This document shows positions 1-6,076 of a stretch of 8,209 nucleotides of DNA, in pieces. The notes under the pieces were generated by a model. That model was not told where the DNA came from and ran no database searches. It saw only the letters and a program-made list of their open reading frames with translations. Each line of letters begins with the position of its first letter. Position 1 is the stretch's first letter. A program made the translations under genes and the position numbers. This DNA comes from an uncultured Clostridia bacterium (GTDB lineage: Bacteria > Bacillota > Clostridia > Christensenellales > Aristaeellaceae), in the NCBI GenBank assembly GCA_946626395.1, contig CAMOUF010000155.1:1-8209 (forward strand). The letters run 5' to 3'.

Positions 1-76
1 TATTATTCTGTTCCGAAATAAACCAAGAAGGAAAAACGAAATTAGTGAATCCTTTATTGCTTTCTCGGAAGGGGGC

Positions 77-121
77 GTGGGGGAAACCGCTCTTTGGCAT
101 CCAAAGAGCGGTTTCCCCCAC
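77..121 (-). terminator. Perfect 21-bp inverted repeat after the kinase gene (probable terminator without a T tract)
   Basis: Positions 77-97 and 101-121 are exact reverse complements around a 3-base loop (98-100, cat). The stem carries GGGGG/CCCCC at its base and a GCTCTTTGG/CCAAAGAGC part next to the loop. It begins 28 bases past the stop codon of the minus-strand nucleoside kinase, the usual place for an intrinsic terminator. However, no T run follows the stem on the minus strand (it continues C-rich), and on the plus strand the nearest T run is about 21 bases away. It may therefore stop transcription inefficiently, protect the 3' end of the mRNA, or be a dispersed repeat. The rest of 1-148 shows no supportable gene. 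Confidence 0.5.
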
Positions 122-148
122 ACAAACTATTAAATTGAGCCGTTTTTA

Positions 149-1798
149 TCATTGGTATAAAGTGCAGCCGCCGATAAACTCCCGCAGCAGGGACAAGGGG
201 GGAATATCCCGCATGGCTTCGTCGGTGGCGGGAAGGATATAATGGAGAATTTTCAGCAGCCTTCGGGCACTCAGATAAACGGGATCTTCCGGAGAAATCG
301 CGCTGAGCAGCTCGTAAGCGTAACGCTTGAGTACGGTCAGCTCATAATGCAGGGCGGAATTGAACACGAAATCCGCCTGTTCCTGATAGGGGAAAATCCA
401 TTTTTCCTCGCCCCGGCGCACGCTGTTCCACATGGACAAGGTTTCCTGGGGCGGCGTGGCCCGGAACTGGTGATCCCGCACGATGCGGCGAAGCAAGCGC
501 ACGTCCGTGGTGCGGATGCGGTTGTGATGATCCAGGTTCAGGCAGGCCAATTCGCTGATGTATACTTTGCAGATCAGCGCCGGGTCAAAGCCCAGGTGCA
601 GGGTGGGGTTCAGGCCGTGAATACCTTCCATCACCAGGATCTGATCCTTCCCCAATTGCAGCGGATAGCCTTTTTCTGCCCGTTTGCTCTTTTTAAAATC
701 AAACCTTGGCATGTTCACTTCATCGCCCCGCAGAAGCCCGGCCACGCAGGCCCGCAGCAATTGCACGTCCAGCGCGGACAACGCTTCCAGGTCGGGCTTG
801 CCATCCGCTTCCAGAGGCAGGGCGTCCCGGTCCAAATAGAAATCATCCAAGGAGACCAGCACGGGCTTTAAACCCAGCACCTTTAAATGGATGCACAGGC
901 GATTGGAGAAAGTGGTTTTTCCGCTGGAGGAGGGTCCGGCCACGAATACCGCCCGGGCTCCGCGGGCCTTCACTCCCTGAGCGATTTCGCCGATGGACTG
1001 ATCATGCAGCGCTTCATTCACCCGGATAAACTGGGGCAGCGCCCCGGTCACGATCATGTCGTTCAGGTCGGCGGCGTTCATGCAGCCCAGGATATCGCAC
1101 CAGCGATTGGACTGGGCAAAGGAAGAAAGGATCTTGGGCCGGGATACAAACGCGGCCGGATGCTTGGGGTCGTCCGGCCCAGGCATTTGCAGCACGATGC
1201 CATTTCCAAGCAGCATCAGGCGGAAGGCGCTTACATAGCCGGTGGAGGGAAGCATGGCCCCGTAAAAATATTCCGCCATGCCGCCGCAAAGATACACGGG
1301 GAAATAATCATAGGGTCGGTACGTGAGCAGCCGGGTTTTGTCCGGATGCCCGTTTTCCTGGAAATAGGCGATGGCTTTTTCCCGGCTCCAGCGTTCCCGG
1401 ATAAAAGGCAGATTTTCCTGCACGATTTTTTCCATCTCTTTTTGCAGCGCGTCCACGGTTGCCTGGTCAGCGTCCCGGTCCAGCAGCCGCATATACACGC
1501 CGTAGCCGATAGAATGCTCGATCCGGATATCCGTTTTGGGCAGCACCCGCTTCAGGGCCAGCAGCAGCACGAACCGAAGGGAGCGTTCATAGATTCGCCT
1601 GCCTTCCTCGTTCTGAAAGGTGATAGGGTGCAAGGTACAGCTTTCCTTGATTTCTTCATTCAGCTCCAGCGCCCGTCCGCCGCAGAAACAGCCCAGGGCA
1701 TCATCCAGCATTTCAGGCGCTAAAACGGTGAGGGCGTCCAGCACCGTTGTGGGGGAGGAAAACTCTCGCTCTTTTCCCAGCATGGAAACGATCATCAT
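149..1798 (-). CDS. Nucleoside (uridine-type) kinase with N-terminal ThrRS-like domain
   Basis: This 549-residue protein belongs to the Firmicute family that joins a threonyl-tRNA-synthetase-like TGS/second-additional-domain half to a phosphoribulokinase/uridine kinase half. The N-terminal part has a weak TGS-like stretch (about 1-60) and a ThrRS-SAD-like motif EHSIGYG (94-100). The kinase half shows a clear Walker A motif GPSSSGKTT (288-296), SLDDFY (316-321), the VMEGIHGLNP strand typical of the PRK family (389-398) and the basic RRIVRDHQFR segment (437-446). It probably phosphorylates a nucleoside with ATP or GTP in the cytosol; the exact substrate cannot be read from sequence, and the role of the ThrRS-like half is unknown. 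Start choice: AAAGGAG (1804-1810) abuts an in-frame GTG at 1804, which is too close, so ATG at 1798 (5-base spacing) or ATG at 1795 (8-base spacing) is more likely. It is the last gene of the minus-strand cluster. Confidence 0.85.
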   Translation of the reverse strand: MMIVSMLGKEREFSSPTTVLDALTVLAPEMLDDALGCFCGGRALELNEEIKESCTLHPITFQNEEGRRIYERSLRFVLLLALKRVLPKTDIRIEHSIGYGVYMRLLDRDADQATVDALQKEMEKIVQENLPFIRERWSREKAIAYFQENGHPDKTRLLTYRPYDYFPVYLCGGMAEYFYGAMLPSTGYVSAFRLMLLGNGIVLQMPGPDDPKHPAAFVSRPKILSSFAQSNRWCDILGCMNAADLNDMIVTGALPQFIRVNEALHDQSIGEIAQGVKARGARAVFVAGPSSSGKTTFSNRLCIHLKVLGLKPVLVSLDDFYLDRDALPLEADGKPDLEALSALDVQLLRACVAGLLRGDEVNMPRFDFKKSKRAEKGYPLQLGKDQILVMEGIHGLNPTLHLGFDPALICKVYISELACLNLDHHNRIRTTDVRLLRRIVRDHQFRATPPQETLSMWNSVRRGEEKWIFPYQEQADFVFNSALHYELTVLKRYAYELLSAISPEDPVYLSARRLLKILHYILPATDEAMRDIPPLSLLREFIGGCTLYQ

Positions 1799-1803
1799 CA
1801 GCA

Positions 1804-1810
1804 CTCCTTT
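1804..1810 (-). promoter_or_regulatory. Ribosome binding site that decides the kinase start
   Basis: AAAGGAG on the minus strand. It overlaps the first possible in-frame start (GTG, 1802-1804), which rules that codon out, and sits 5 and 8 bases before two consecutive ATG codons (1796-1798 and 1793-1795). Confidence 0.7.
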
Positions 1811-1834
1811 CTGTCAATAAAAATGCATATCTCC

Positions 1835-1882
1835 AAAAGAAAAGGGGAAAAGGCGCAAATGATTCAAAGGCGCTTCTTCCCC
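1835..1882 (-). terminator. Rho-independent terminator-like hairpin after the exonuclease gene
   Basis: On the minus strand 1882-1870 pairs with 1856-1844: a 13-position stem with one G-U pair and one A-C mismatch, a 13-base loop, and then the tract UUUUCUUUU (1843-1835). It begins 13 bases after the exonuclease stop codon. Only about 36 bases separate its end from the kinase start, and I find no convincing promoter there, so it probably reduces rather than abolishes transcription into the kinase gene. It has no T tract in the plus direction. Confidence 0.65.
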
Positions 1883-1895
1883 CCTCGTCCAGTTC

Positions 1896-2837
1896 TTATT
1901 CATTTTCCTGCTGGGCGGCGATTTTCTGCGCCCATTGCAGGTGCTTGGTGTGAACGTAAGCGGCGTTTTGTTCTTCCGCCAGGGAAGCGGCGCGGGTCAT
2001 GATCCGCTTGCCCTCGTCGTTTTTTCCGAAAGCCAGTTTTACGAAAGCCAGCCCATGCTGGGGGCAGTCGGCCAGGGCCATATACTGTTCGTTGCGCTGG
2101 AGCACATACCCCTCCGGCACCTCCATGCGTTTGCCGCAGATGGGGCAGGGGGGATTCATGGCGGCGGCGCTCTTCAGGGCGTCCTTGATGGAGCGTACCC
2201 GCAGAATGGCGGTGCATTCCCGCCTGGCCCGGTCCAAATGCTGCAGCTTTCGGGGGGCCAGCGGGTATTCCAGCACCTTATTGGGGTCCGGCATTTTGGC
2301 AAAGACCAGGGCGGTATAATAGGCGTCGTTCACCGCGTTATGGAAGGGCATGCCCTCCTCGTCCGGCACGATTTCCATTTGCTCCATGGCGGCCTTGAGG
2401 CCCTTGCGCTCCTTGGAATTGCCGGTGATTTCGCCAAAGAGGCGCTGGGCGTCATAAAACTTACCCAGCTGGGTTTCGCATTGAAAGAAGGTCATGTTCT
2501 GATTCAGCACGGAAATATCGTCGCAGCCCCAGGTGAGCAGCGCGTAATCCTCGCCGCACCACTGGGCAAAGGCTTCCACCGCTTCATTGAAGGCGGGGGC
2601 GTCGGCCAGGTCGTCCTGGGTGATATGGGTGATGCGGGAAATGCGGGGATGCAGGCGCACATAGTGCTGGGGCTGGATCAGCTGGGAAAAGGAATCCACC
2701 ACCTGAAAGCGCTCATTCATTTTGACCGCGCCAATTTGGATCAGTTCAAAGAGCAGCTTTCCGCCCACGCTCTTATACGCGGGGGAATGATAAGAGATGG
2801 GTTGGTTCCATTCCAGATCCAGAACGATGTATTGCAT
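1896..2837 (-). CDS. DEDDh-family 3'-5' exonuclease domain protein with C-terminal zinc-ribbon-like tail
   Basis: A 313-residue protein of the DnaQ-like (RNase T/DNA polymerase epsilon-type) exonuclease superfamily, nearest in style to the KapD/COG5018 group. ExoI is VLDLEWN with D7 and E9; ExoII is TWGCDDISVL with D107 the likely metal ligand (D106 adjacent); ExoIII is HNAVNDAYYTAL with H166 and D171, so all DEDDh residues are present. The nuclease domain covers about 1-185. After a basic linker (about 196-222) comes CPIC (231-234) and CPQH (258-261), a plausible C2-CH zinc ribbon that may bind nucleic acid. It should remove nucleotides from 3' ends of RNA or DNA in the cytosol; the substrate is not evident. 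AAAGGAG lies 9 bases before the ATG. It starts 29 bases after the DUF3784 gene, consistent with one transcript. KinA-pathway inhibition, attached to some relatives, should not be assumed. Confidence 0.85.
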   Translation of the reverse strand: MQYIVLDLEWNQPISYHSPAYKSVGGKLLFELIQIGAVKMNERFQVVDSFSQLIQPQHYVRLHPRISRITHITQDDLADAPAFNEAVEAFAQWCGEDYALLTWGCDDISVLNQNMTFFQCETQLGKFYDAQRLFGEITGNSKERKGLKAAMEQMEIVPDEEGMPFHNAVNDAYYTALVFAKMPDPNKVLEYPLAPRKLQHLDRARRECTAILRVRSIKDALKSAAAMNPPCPICGKRMEVPEGYVLQRNEQYMALADCPQHGLAFVKLAFGKNDEGKRIMTRAASLAEEQNAAYVHTKHLQWAQKIAAQQENE

Positions 2838-2866
2838 GGGGATAATCTCCTTTGGTTATAGCAGGA

Positions 2867-3217
2867 TCAGGGATCGAGCTTATATTTTGCGAAGGCCTTT
2901 TCCACGTCCCAATGGAAGTCCTGAAAAATCAGAATCAGCATGGCCAGCATCGCCCCGCCGAAGGCCCAGTAGTGAAGCCACAGGCAGAGCAGCGCGCTCA
3001 GGAGCATCACGCCCGTCAAAATCAGAAACAGCTTTTTGTAATCCTGGGAAAGGCGAAGCCGGTCGTAGCGCGCCTGCTGCGATTCCGTCAGGGAGTTAAA
3101 GCCGCCGATGAGCTTGCAGGCTTTTTCCTTTTTGACCGCGAAGGCGATGGCGAAGGCCAGGAAAAGGAAAGCAAGAAGAGCCAATGCCATTGCCAAACCA
3201 ATGCCGGTTTCAGACAT
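2867..3217 (-). CDS. DUF3784-family small membrane protein
   Basis: A 116-residue membrane protein. A first hydrophobic helix spans about 6-28 and is followed by KKEKACKLIGGFNSLTESQ and then ARYD (ending at residue 52), which matches the conserved LIxGYNTxSxEExxxYD-type signature of the DUF3784 proteins common in Clostridia. Two further hydrophobic segments lie at about 62-82 and 84-98, followed by a short charged tail. The function of the family is unknown. AGGAG (3227-3231) sits inside the last codons of the preceding flavoprotein gene, 9 bases before the ATG, and only 3 bases separate the two genes, so translation is probably coupled. The family assignment rests on the recognised motif and topology. 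Confidence 0.8.
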   Translation of the reverse strand: MSETGIGLAMALALLAFLFLAFAIAFAVKKEKACKLIGGFNSLTESQQARYDRLRLSQDYKKLFLILTGVMLLSALLCLWLHYWAFGGAMLAMLILIFQDFHWDVEKAFAKYKLDP

Positions 3218-3220
3218 GAT

Positions 3221-4474
3221 TTATTTCTCCTCTCGGCTTTGAGCGGCGCTTTTGCCTGCCAGCGCGCCGGTGGCCCAGGCAATGTGCAGGTTATAGCCGC
3301 CAGTGTGGGCGTCCACGTCCATGGTTTCGCCCGCAAAATAGAGGCCGGAAATCAGCTTGCTTTCCATGGTTTTGGGATTGATGCCCTTGACCTCCACGCC
3401 GCCCCGGGTGACGATGGCTTCCTCCAGGGGCCGGGTGCCGATAATGCTGAGGGGCAGGGCTTGCAGCGCGTCCGCCAAAGCCGAACGCATCCCCACCGTT
3501 ACCTGATTGCAGGGCGTTTTCCCATCCAGGCCGCAAAGAGCGGGAAACAGCGCCGCAAAGCGCATGGGCAGCAGGGCTTGCAGCACGGTGGACAATTGCT
3601 TTTTCCCGGCGGAGGAAAGCTCTTTGGTCAATCGCTGCTCCAATTGCTCCCGGTTGAGACCAGGCTTTAAATTCAGCCGTACGTCTGCTTTTCCAGTTTC
3701 CGGCAGATGGGCGCTGAGCTCGATGGCCAGAGGGCCAGAAACGCCAAAATGAGTGAAAAGCATTTCGCCCAGCTCGGAATATATTATTTTACCACAGGAA
3801 TACCCGGTTAGGCAAATATTTTTTAGCGTCAGGCCCTGGAGCTGGGCGGGCCAGGCTTCTTCGGTTTTCAGGCCCACCAAAGAGGGCAGGATGGCGGAAA
3901 CAGGATGATTCAATTCCCTGGCCCATTTGAGCCCGTCGCCGGTAGAGCCGGTGGAAGGATAGCTCATACCCCCGGTGCACACGATGACCGCGGAGGCGGG
4001 CAGCGTTTTTCCGTTTGTCAGCTCCACGCCCACGGCCCGCTGGTTTTCTGTTGCGATTCGTTTGACCTCCGCCCCCAGGCGAATATCCACGCCTACCTGG
4101 ATCAAGCCTTTTTCCAGGGCTTTGGTCACGTCGCTGGCATGGTCGGACACCGGAAAAGCCCGGCGGCCCCGCTCGATTTTCGTTTCGCAGCCAAGGTCTC
4201 TAAGCAGCGACAGCATATCAGATGGCATAAACTGGGTCAGGGCGCTGTACAAAAACCGGGGATTCCGGCAAACCTCGCTGAGAAATTCATCCAGGGATTC
4301 GCAGGCGTTGGTCACGTTGCAGCGGCCTTTCCCGGTGATGTAAACTTTCTTTCCCAGTTTTTCGTTTTTTTCCAGCAGCGTAACCCTTGCGCCGCCGCGG
4401 GCAGCGAAAAGAGCGGCCATCATACCCGCCGCGCCGCCGCCGATCACCAGAACGGGGAATTGATTTTCGTTCAT
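3221..4474 (-). CDS. HI0933-family FAD-dependent flavoprotein (NAD(P)/FAD oxidoreductase-like)
   Basis: A 417-residue protein of the HI0933/YhiN/BaiN-like flavoprotein family. It shows the Rossmann FAD-binding motif IGGGAAG (11-17) after a short N-terminal strand, the E(K) that ends the second strand (ALFAARGGARVTLLEKN), and the family hallmark GKGRCNVTN (48-56). Further family segments are TGGMSYPSTGSTGDG (167-181), MLFTHFGVSGP (238-248), EEAIVTRGGV (351-360) and the C-terminal flavin-contacting stretch from GLYFAGE to ATG (about 377-403). It is a cytosolic flavoenzyme of undefined substrate; BaiN-like bile acid activity is known for only some relatives and is not implied. An in-frame ATG at 4504 overlaps the end of surE, but ATG at 4474 gives the normal family N-terminus and follows AAGGAG, although at a short 3-base spacing. 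The gene begins 16 bases after surE. Confidence 0.87.
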   Translation of the reverse strand: MNENQFPVLVIGGGAAGMMAALFAARGGARVTLLEKNEKLGKKVYITGKGRCNVTNACESLDEFLSEVCRNPRFLYSALTQFMPSDMLSLLRDLGCETKIERGRRAFPVSDHASDVTKALEKGLIQVGVDIRLGAEVKRIATENQRAVGVELTNGKTLPASAVIVCTGGMSYPSTGSTGDGLKWARELNHPVSAILPSLVGLKTEEAWPAQLQGLTLKNICLTGYSCGKIIYSELGEMLFTHFGVSGPLAIELSAHLPETGKADVRLNLKPGLNREQLEQRLTKELSSAGKKQLSTVLQALLPMRFAALFPALCGLDGKTPCNQVTVGMRSALADALQALPLSIIGTRPLEEAIVTRGGVEVKGINPKTMESKLISGLYFAGETMDVDAHTGGYNLHIAWATGALAGKSAAQSREEK

Positions 4475-4490
4475 TTTCTCCTTGATTTCC

Positions 4491-5255
4491 TTATAGCTCC
4501 ACATTCATCCCGCTGCCAAACTGACTGTTGCAGTCGGAATAGCTGCCCAGGAAGGTGCAGGTGACATAGCCGTTTCGCAGATAGTAATAATCGCTGCCTT
4601 CCTCGGGCGCCTCCATGGGCACGCCGGAGGTGTCGTTGGCTTTGAGCCAGAAGTAGGTCTGTCCCAGGGGGCTGACCCGTTTTTCATAGCCGTCCAGATA
4701 ATAGGCCTGGCAGATGGGACAGACCTTGATACCCTTCCATTCTTTGGAGGGGATGGCAGGGGCGTTCAGATTGATGATGGCAAACCGGGGCAGCTGAATG
4801 GACTGATACTGTTCCGCCATCCGCACCGCCAGATCCGCCAAATGAGCGCGCATTTCATCATCCGCCCCGGGCATAATGGACACCGCCATGGCGGGAATAT
4901 AGCACATGGCCGCTTCCCGGGCGGCGGCCACGGTGCCGCTGTAATACACGGCGCTGCCTGCGTTTTCGCCGTTGTTGATGCCGGAAATGCAAAAATCAAA
5001 AGGCGTATCCACCATAAAGGGAGCCACCCGGGCGCAGTCTGTGGGCGTGCCCGCCACGGAAAAGGCTTCGGCTCCTTCCCAGGGAAGCTCATGCACCAGC
5101 AGAGGCGCGGTCAAAGTGATATGCTGGCTGTTGGCGCTGCATTGGCTGGTGGGAGCGCTGACAGTGACCCGATGGCCCCGGCGGACAGCGGCGTCCGCAA
5201 GCGCCTTGATGCCCACGGAATGGATTCCATCGTCGTTGGTAATCAGAATGTGCAA
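4491..5255 (-). CDS. surE: SurE, 5'/3'-nucleotidase (nucleoside monophosphate phosphatase)
   Basis: A 254-residue SurE, full length for the family. The N-terminus HILITNDDGIHS holds the metal ligands D8 and D9; S40 in the APTSQCSANS loop and N94/N95 in SGINNGEN complete the metal site, and YSGTVAAAREA (105-115) is the conserved helix that follows. The enzyme hydrolyses nucleoside 5'- and 3'-monophosphates, and in some species short polyphosphate, using a divalent metal. The start is TTG at 5255: it follows AAGGAGG at 7 bases, places the TNDDG motif at the standard distance, and no upstream ATG fits. It is the first gene of the minus-strand operon, downstream of a promoter with a perfect TATAAT. 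Confidence 0.95.
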   Translation of the reverse strand: MHILITNDDGIHSVGIKALADAAVRRGHRVTVSAPTSQCSANSQHITLTAPLLVHELPWEGAEAFSVAGTPTDCARVAPFMVDTPFDFCISGINNGENAGSAVYYSGTVAAAREAAMCYIPAMAVSIMPGADDEMRAHLADLAVRMAEQYQSIQLPRFAIINLNAPAIPSKEWKGIKVCPICQAYYLDGYEKRVSPLGQTYFWLKANDTSGVPMEAPEEGSDYYYLRNGYVTCTFLGSYSDCNSQFGSGMNVEL

Positions 5256-5262
5256 TGCGTTT

Positions 5263-5269
5263 CCTCCTT
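5263..5269 (-). promoter_or_regulatory. Strong ribosome binding site fixing the TTG start of surE
   Basis: AAGGAGG on the minus strand, 7 bases before TTG (5253-5255). The strong site may compensate for the weak start codon. Confidence 0.8.
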
Positions 5270-5288
5270 ACGGAATAGCAGAATCAGA

Positions 5289-5318
5289 ATGACGATCGCT
5301 TCCATTATACTGTAAAAT
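5289..5318 (+). promoter_or_regulatory. Possible promoter for the unknown gene at 5394
   Basis: ATGACG (5289-5294) and TAAAAT (5313-5318) are spaced 18 bases apart on the plus strand. Both are partial matches, and they overlap the better minus-strand promoter, so divergent transcription could interfere. No stronger plus-strand candidate was found up to the start codon. Confidence 0.25.
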
Positions 5319-5332
5319 AATCGTCGGCGCAA
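5304..5332 (-). promoter_or_regulatory. Sigma-A-like promoter for the surE operon
   Basis: On the minus strand TTGCGC (5327-5332, 3 of 6 to consensus) is followed after exactly 17 bases by a perfect TATAAT (5304-5309). The expected transcript start is near 5297, about 42 bases before the surE start codon. The six-base inverted repeat GACGAT/ATCGTC (5291-5296 and 5320-5325) brackets the -10 box and could be a weak operator. Confidence 0.7.
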
Positions 5333-5393
5333 GCATCATCGGGGAATTGTTTCGCATAGAATGAGAAAAGCGCGGCAAAAGGAGGGGGCAGCA

Positions 5394-5969
5394 ATGGCGT
5401 TCGGGTATGAATTTTTCAAGGGCCGTCATGGGGTCAGCGGCCATGCCATGGAATCGGGCGGGAAAAAAATCGTACAAATTCGAGGGCTTGAGCCGGGGGA
5501 AAGGGTGGAGCTTTTCTGCTGGGGGCAGAATACGCCTGATCCGGTGCAGGAAAAAAATGCCGATGGGTCGGGCCATGCCAGCTTTTCTGTAAAAGAAACA
5601 GGAAACCTGTTCGCGGTCAGGAAGGAGCAGGTGGCGCTGTGGCAGGGCGGGGAGCGGGAATACTTTTTGGCAAGTGAATGGCTGCGGAGGGAAAAGAAAA
5701 AACAAAAGGAATTGCCGCAGGCGGCGCCATCCCCCCAGGAAAAGCGGGAGGAACCGCCCGTCCTTCCTGCCAAAGAAAGACAAAACGAAGAAAAAGAGCC
5801 AAATGAAAATGGACAGTCATTCGTTGAAAACGATCAGGAAGAACCGGAACCTGCCTGGACGCTGCGTCCTGCAAGCGGCGGAGAACCGGTGGACGCGCTT
5901 CCTGACAGGCTGGATGATCCTGGAAAACGTTTTTCATTCTTTTCTCAAAATCGACGTTCAAATCAGTAA
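5394..5969 (+). CDS. Uncharacterised protein with charged, proline-rich C-terminal half
   Basis: I do not recognise this 191-residue protein. The first roughly 95 residues look like a small beta-rich domain, with alternating strands such as KKIVQIRGL, RVELFCWGQ and GHASFSVKETGNLFAV, glycine/proline turns, and an end at FLASEWL. Residues about 98-160 are dominated by K, E, Q and P and are probably disordered. There is no signal peptide or membrane segment, so it should be cytosolic. The ATG at 5394 follows AAAGGAGGGGG at 5 bases; an in-frame ATG 33 bases upstream (5361) lacks a comparable site. It diverges from surE and ends 8 bases before the tig promoter, so read-through into tig is possible. 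The opposite strand is also open here (5268-5783) but lacks a good start. Coding status is supported by the ribosome binding site and the coherent composition. Confidence 0.65.
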   Translation: MAFGYEFFKGRHGVSGHAMESGGKKIVQIRGLEPGERVELFCWGQNTPDPVQEKNADGSGHASFSVKETGNLFAVRKEQVALWQGGEREYFLASEWLRREKKKQKELPQAAPSPQEKREEPPVLPAKERQNEEKEPNENGQSFVENDQEEPEPAWTLRPASGGEPVDALPDRLDDPGKRFSFFSQNRRSNQ

Positions 5970-5977
5970 GGAAACCC

Positions 5978-6006
5978 TTGCAATTCATAACCTTATGTGC
6001 TATTAT
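5978..6006 (+). promoter_or_regulatory. Sigma-A-like promoter for tig
   Basis: TTGCAA (5978-5983), a 17-base spacer, and TATTAT (6001-6006). This predicts a transcript start near 6013 and a leader of about 64 bases before the tig ATG. It lies directly after the stop codon of the unknown gene. Confidence 0.7.
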
Positions 6007-6019
6007 ATAGGTTAGTGCT

Positions 6020-6057
6020 TTGTGCAATGCATGGGGCACAACCATGCCGATACGGCA
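6020..6057 (+). other. Two small hairpins in the tig 5' leader
   Basis: TTGTGC (6020-6025) pairs with GCACAA (6036-6041) across a 10-base loop, and TGCCG (6045-6049) pairs with CGGCA (6053-6057) across a 3-base loop. They sit between the predicted transcript start and the GGAGG site (6063-6067). Both stems are short; mRNA stabilisation or mild translational control is conceivable, and I match them to no known riboswitch. Confidence 0.3.
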
Positions 6058-6076
6058 AGTATGGAGGGTGTTCCTG

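Noticed and set aside
45..242. A 65-codon plus-strand open frame across the long hairpin
   Set aside because: It encodes the whole palindrome, overlaps the end of the kinase gene and has no ribosome binding site.
242..1723. Long plus-strand open frames opposite the kinase gene (242-871, 887-1723)
   Set aside because: The minus strand encodes the Walker A and PRK-family motifs across the same region, so these are antisense shadows.
1935..2861. A 308-codon plus-strand open frame opposite the exonuclease gene
   Set aside because: The minus frame carries full DEDDh motifs and a good ribosome binding site; the plus frame has shadow-type composition (many G, H, Q) and no recognisable motif.
2852..3670. 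A 272-codon plus-strand open frame spanning the DUF3784 gene and the end of the flavoprotein gene
   Set aside because: It crosses two recognised minus-strand genes and has no motif of its own.
5268..5783. A 171-codon minus-strand open frame opposite the unknown gene
   Set aside because: It runs over the surE promoter and ribosome binding site and has no supported start; the plus strand has a strong ribosome binding site.
5674..6015. An alternative plus-strand frame over the end of the unknown gene, suggesting a possible frameshift
   Set aside because: The main frame keeps a consistent charged, proline-rich composition to its stop codon, while the alternative runs through the tig promoter. 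Without homologues I cannot support a frameshift.
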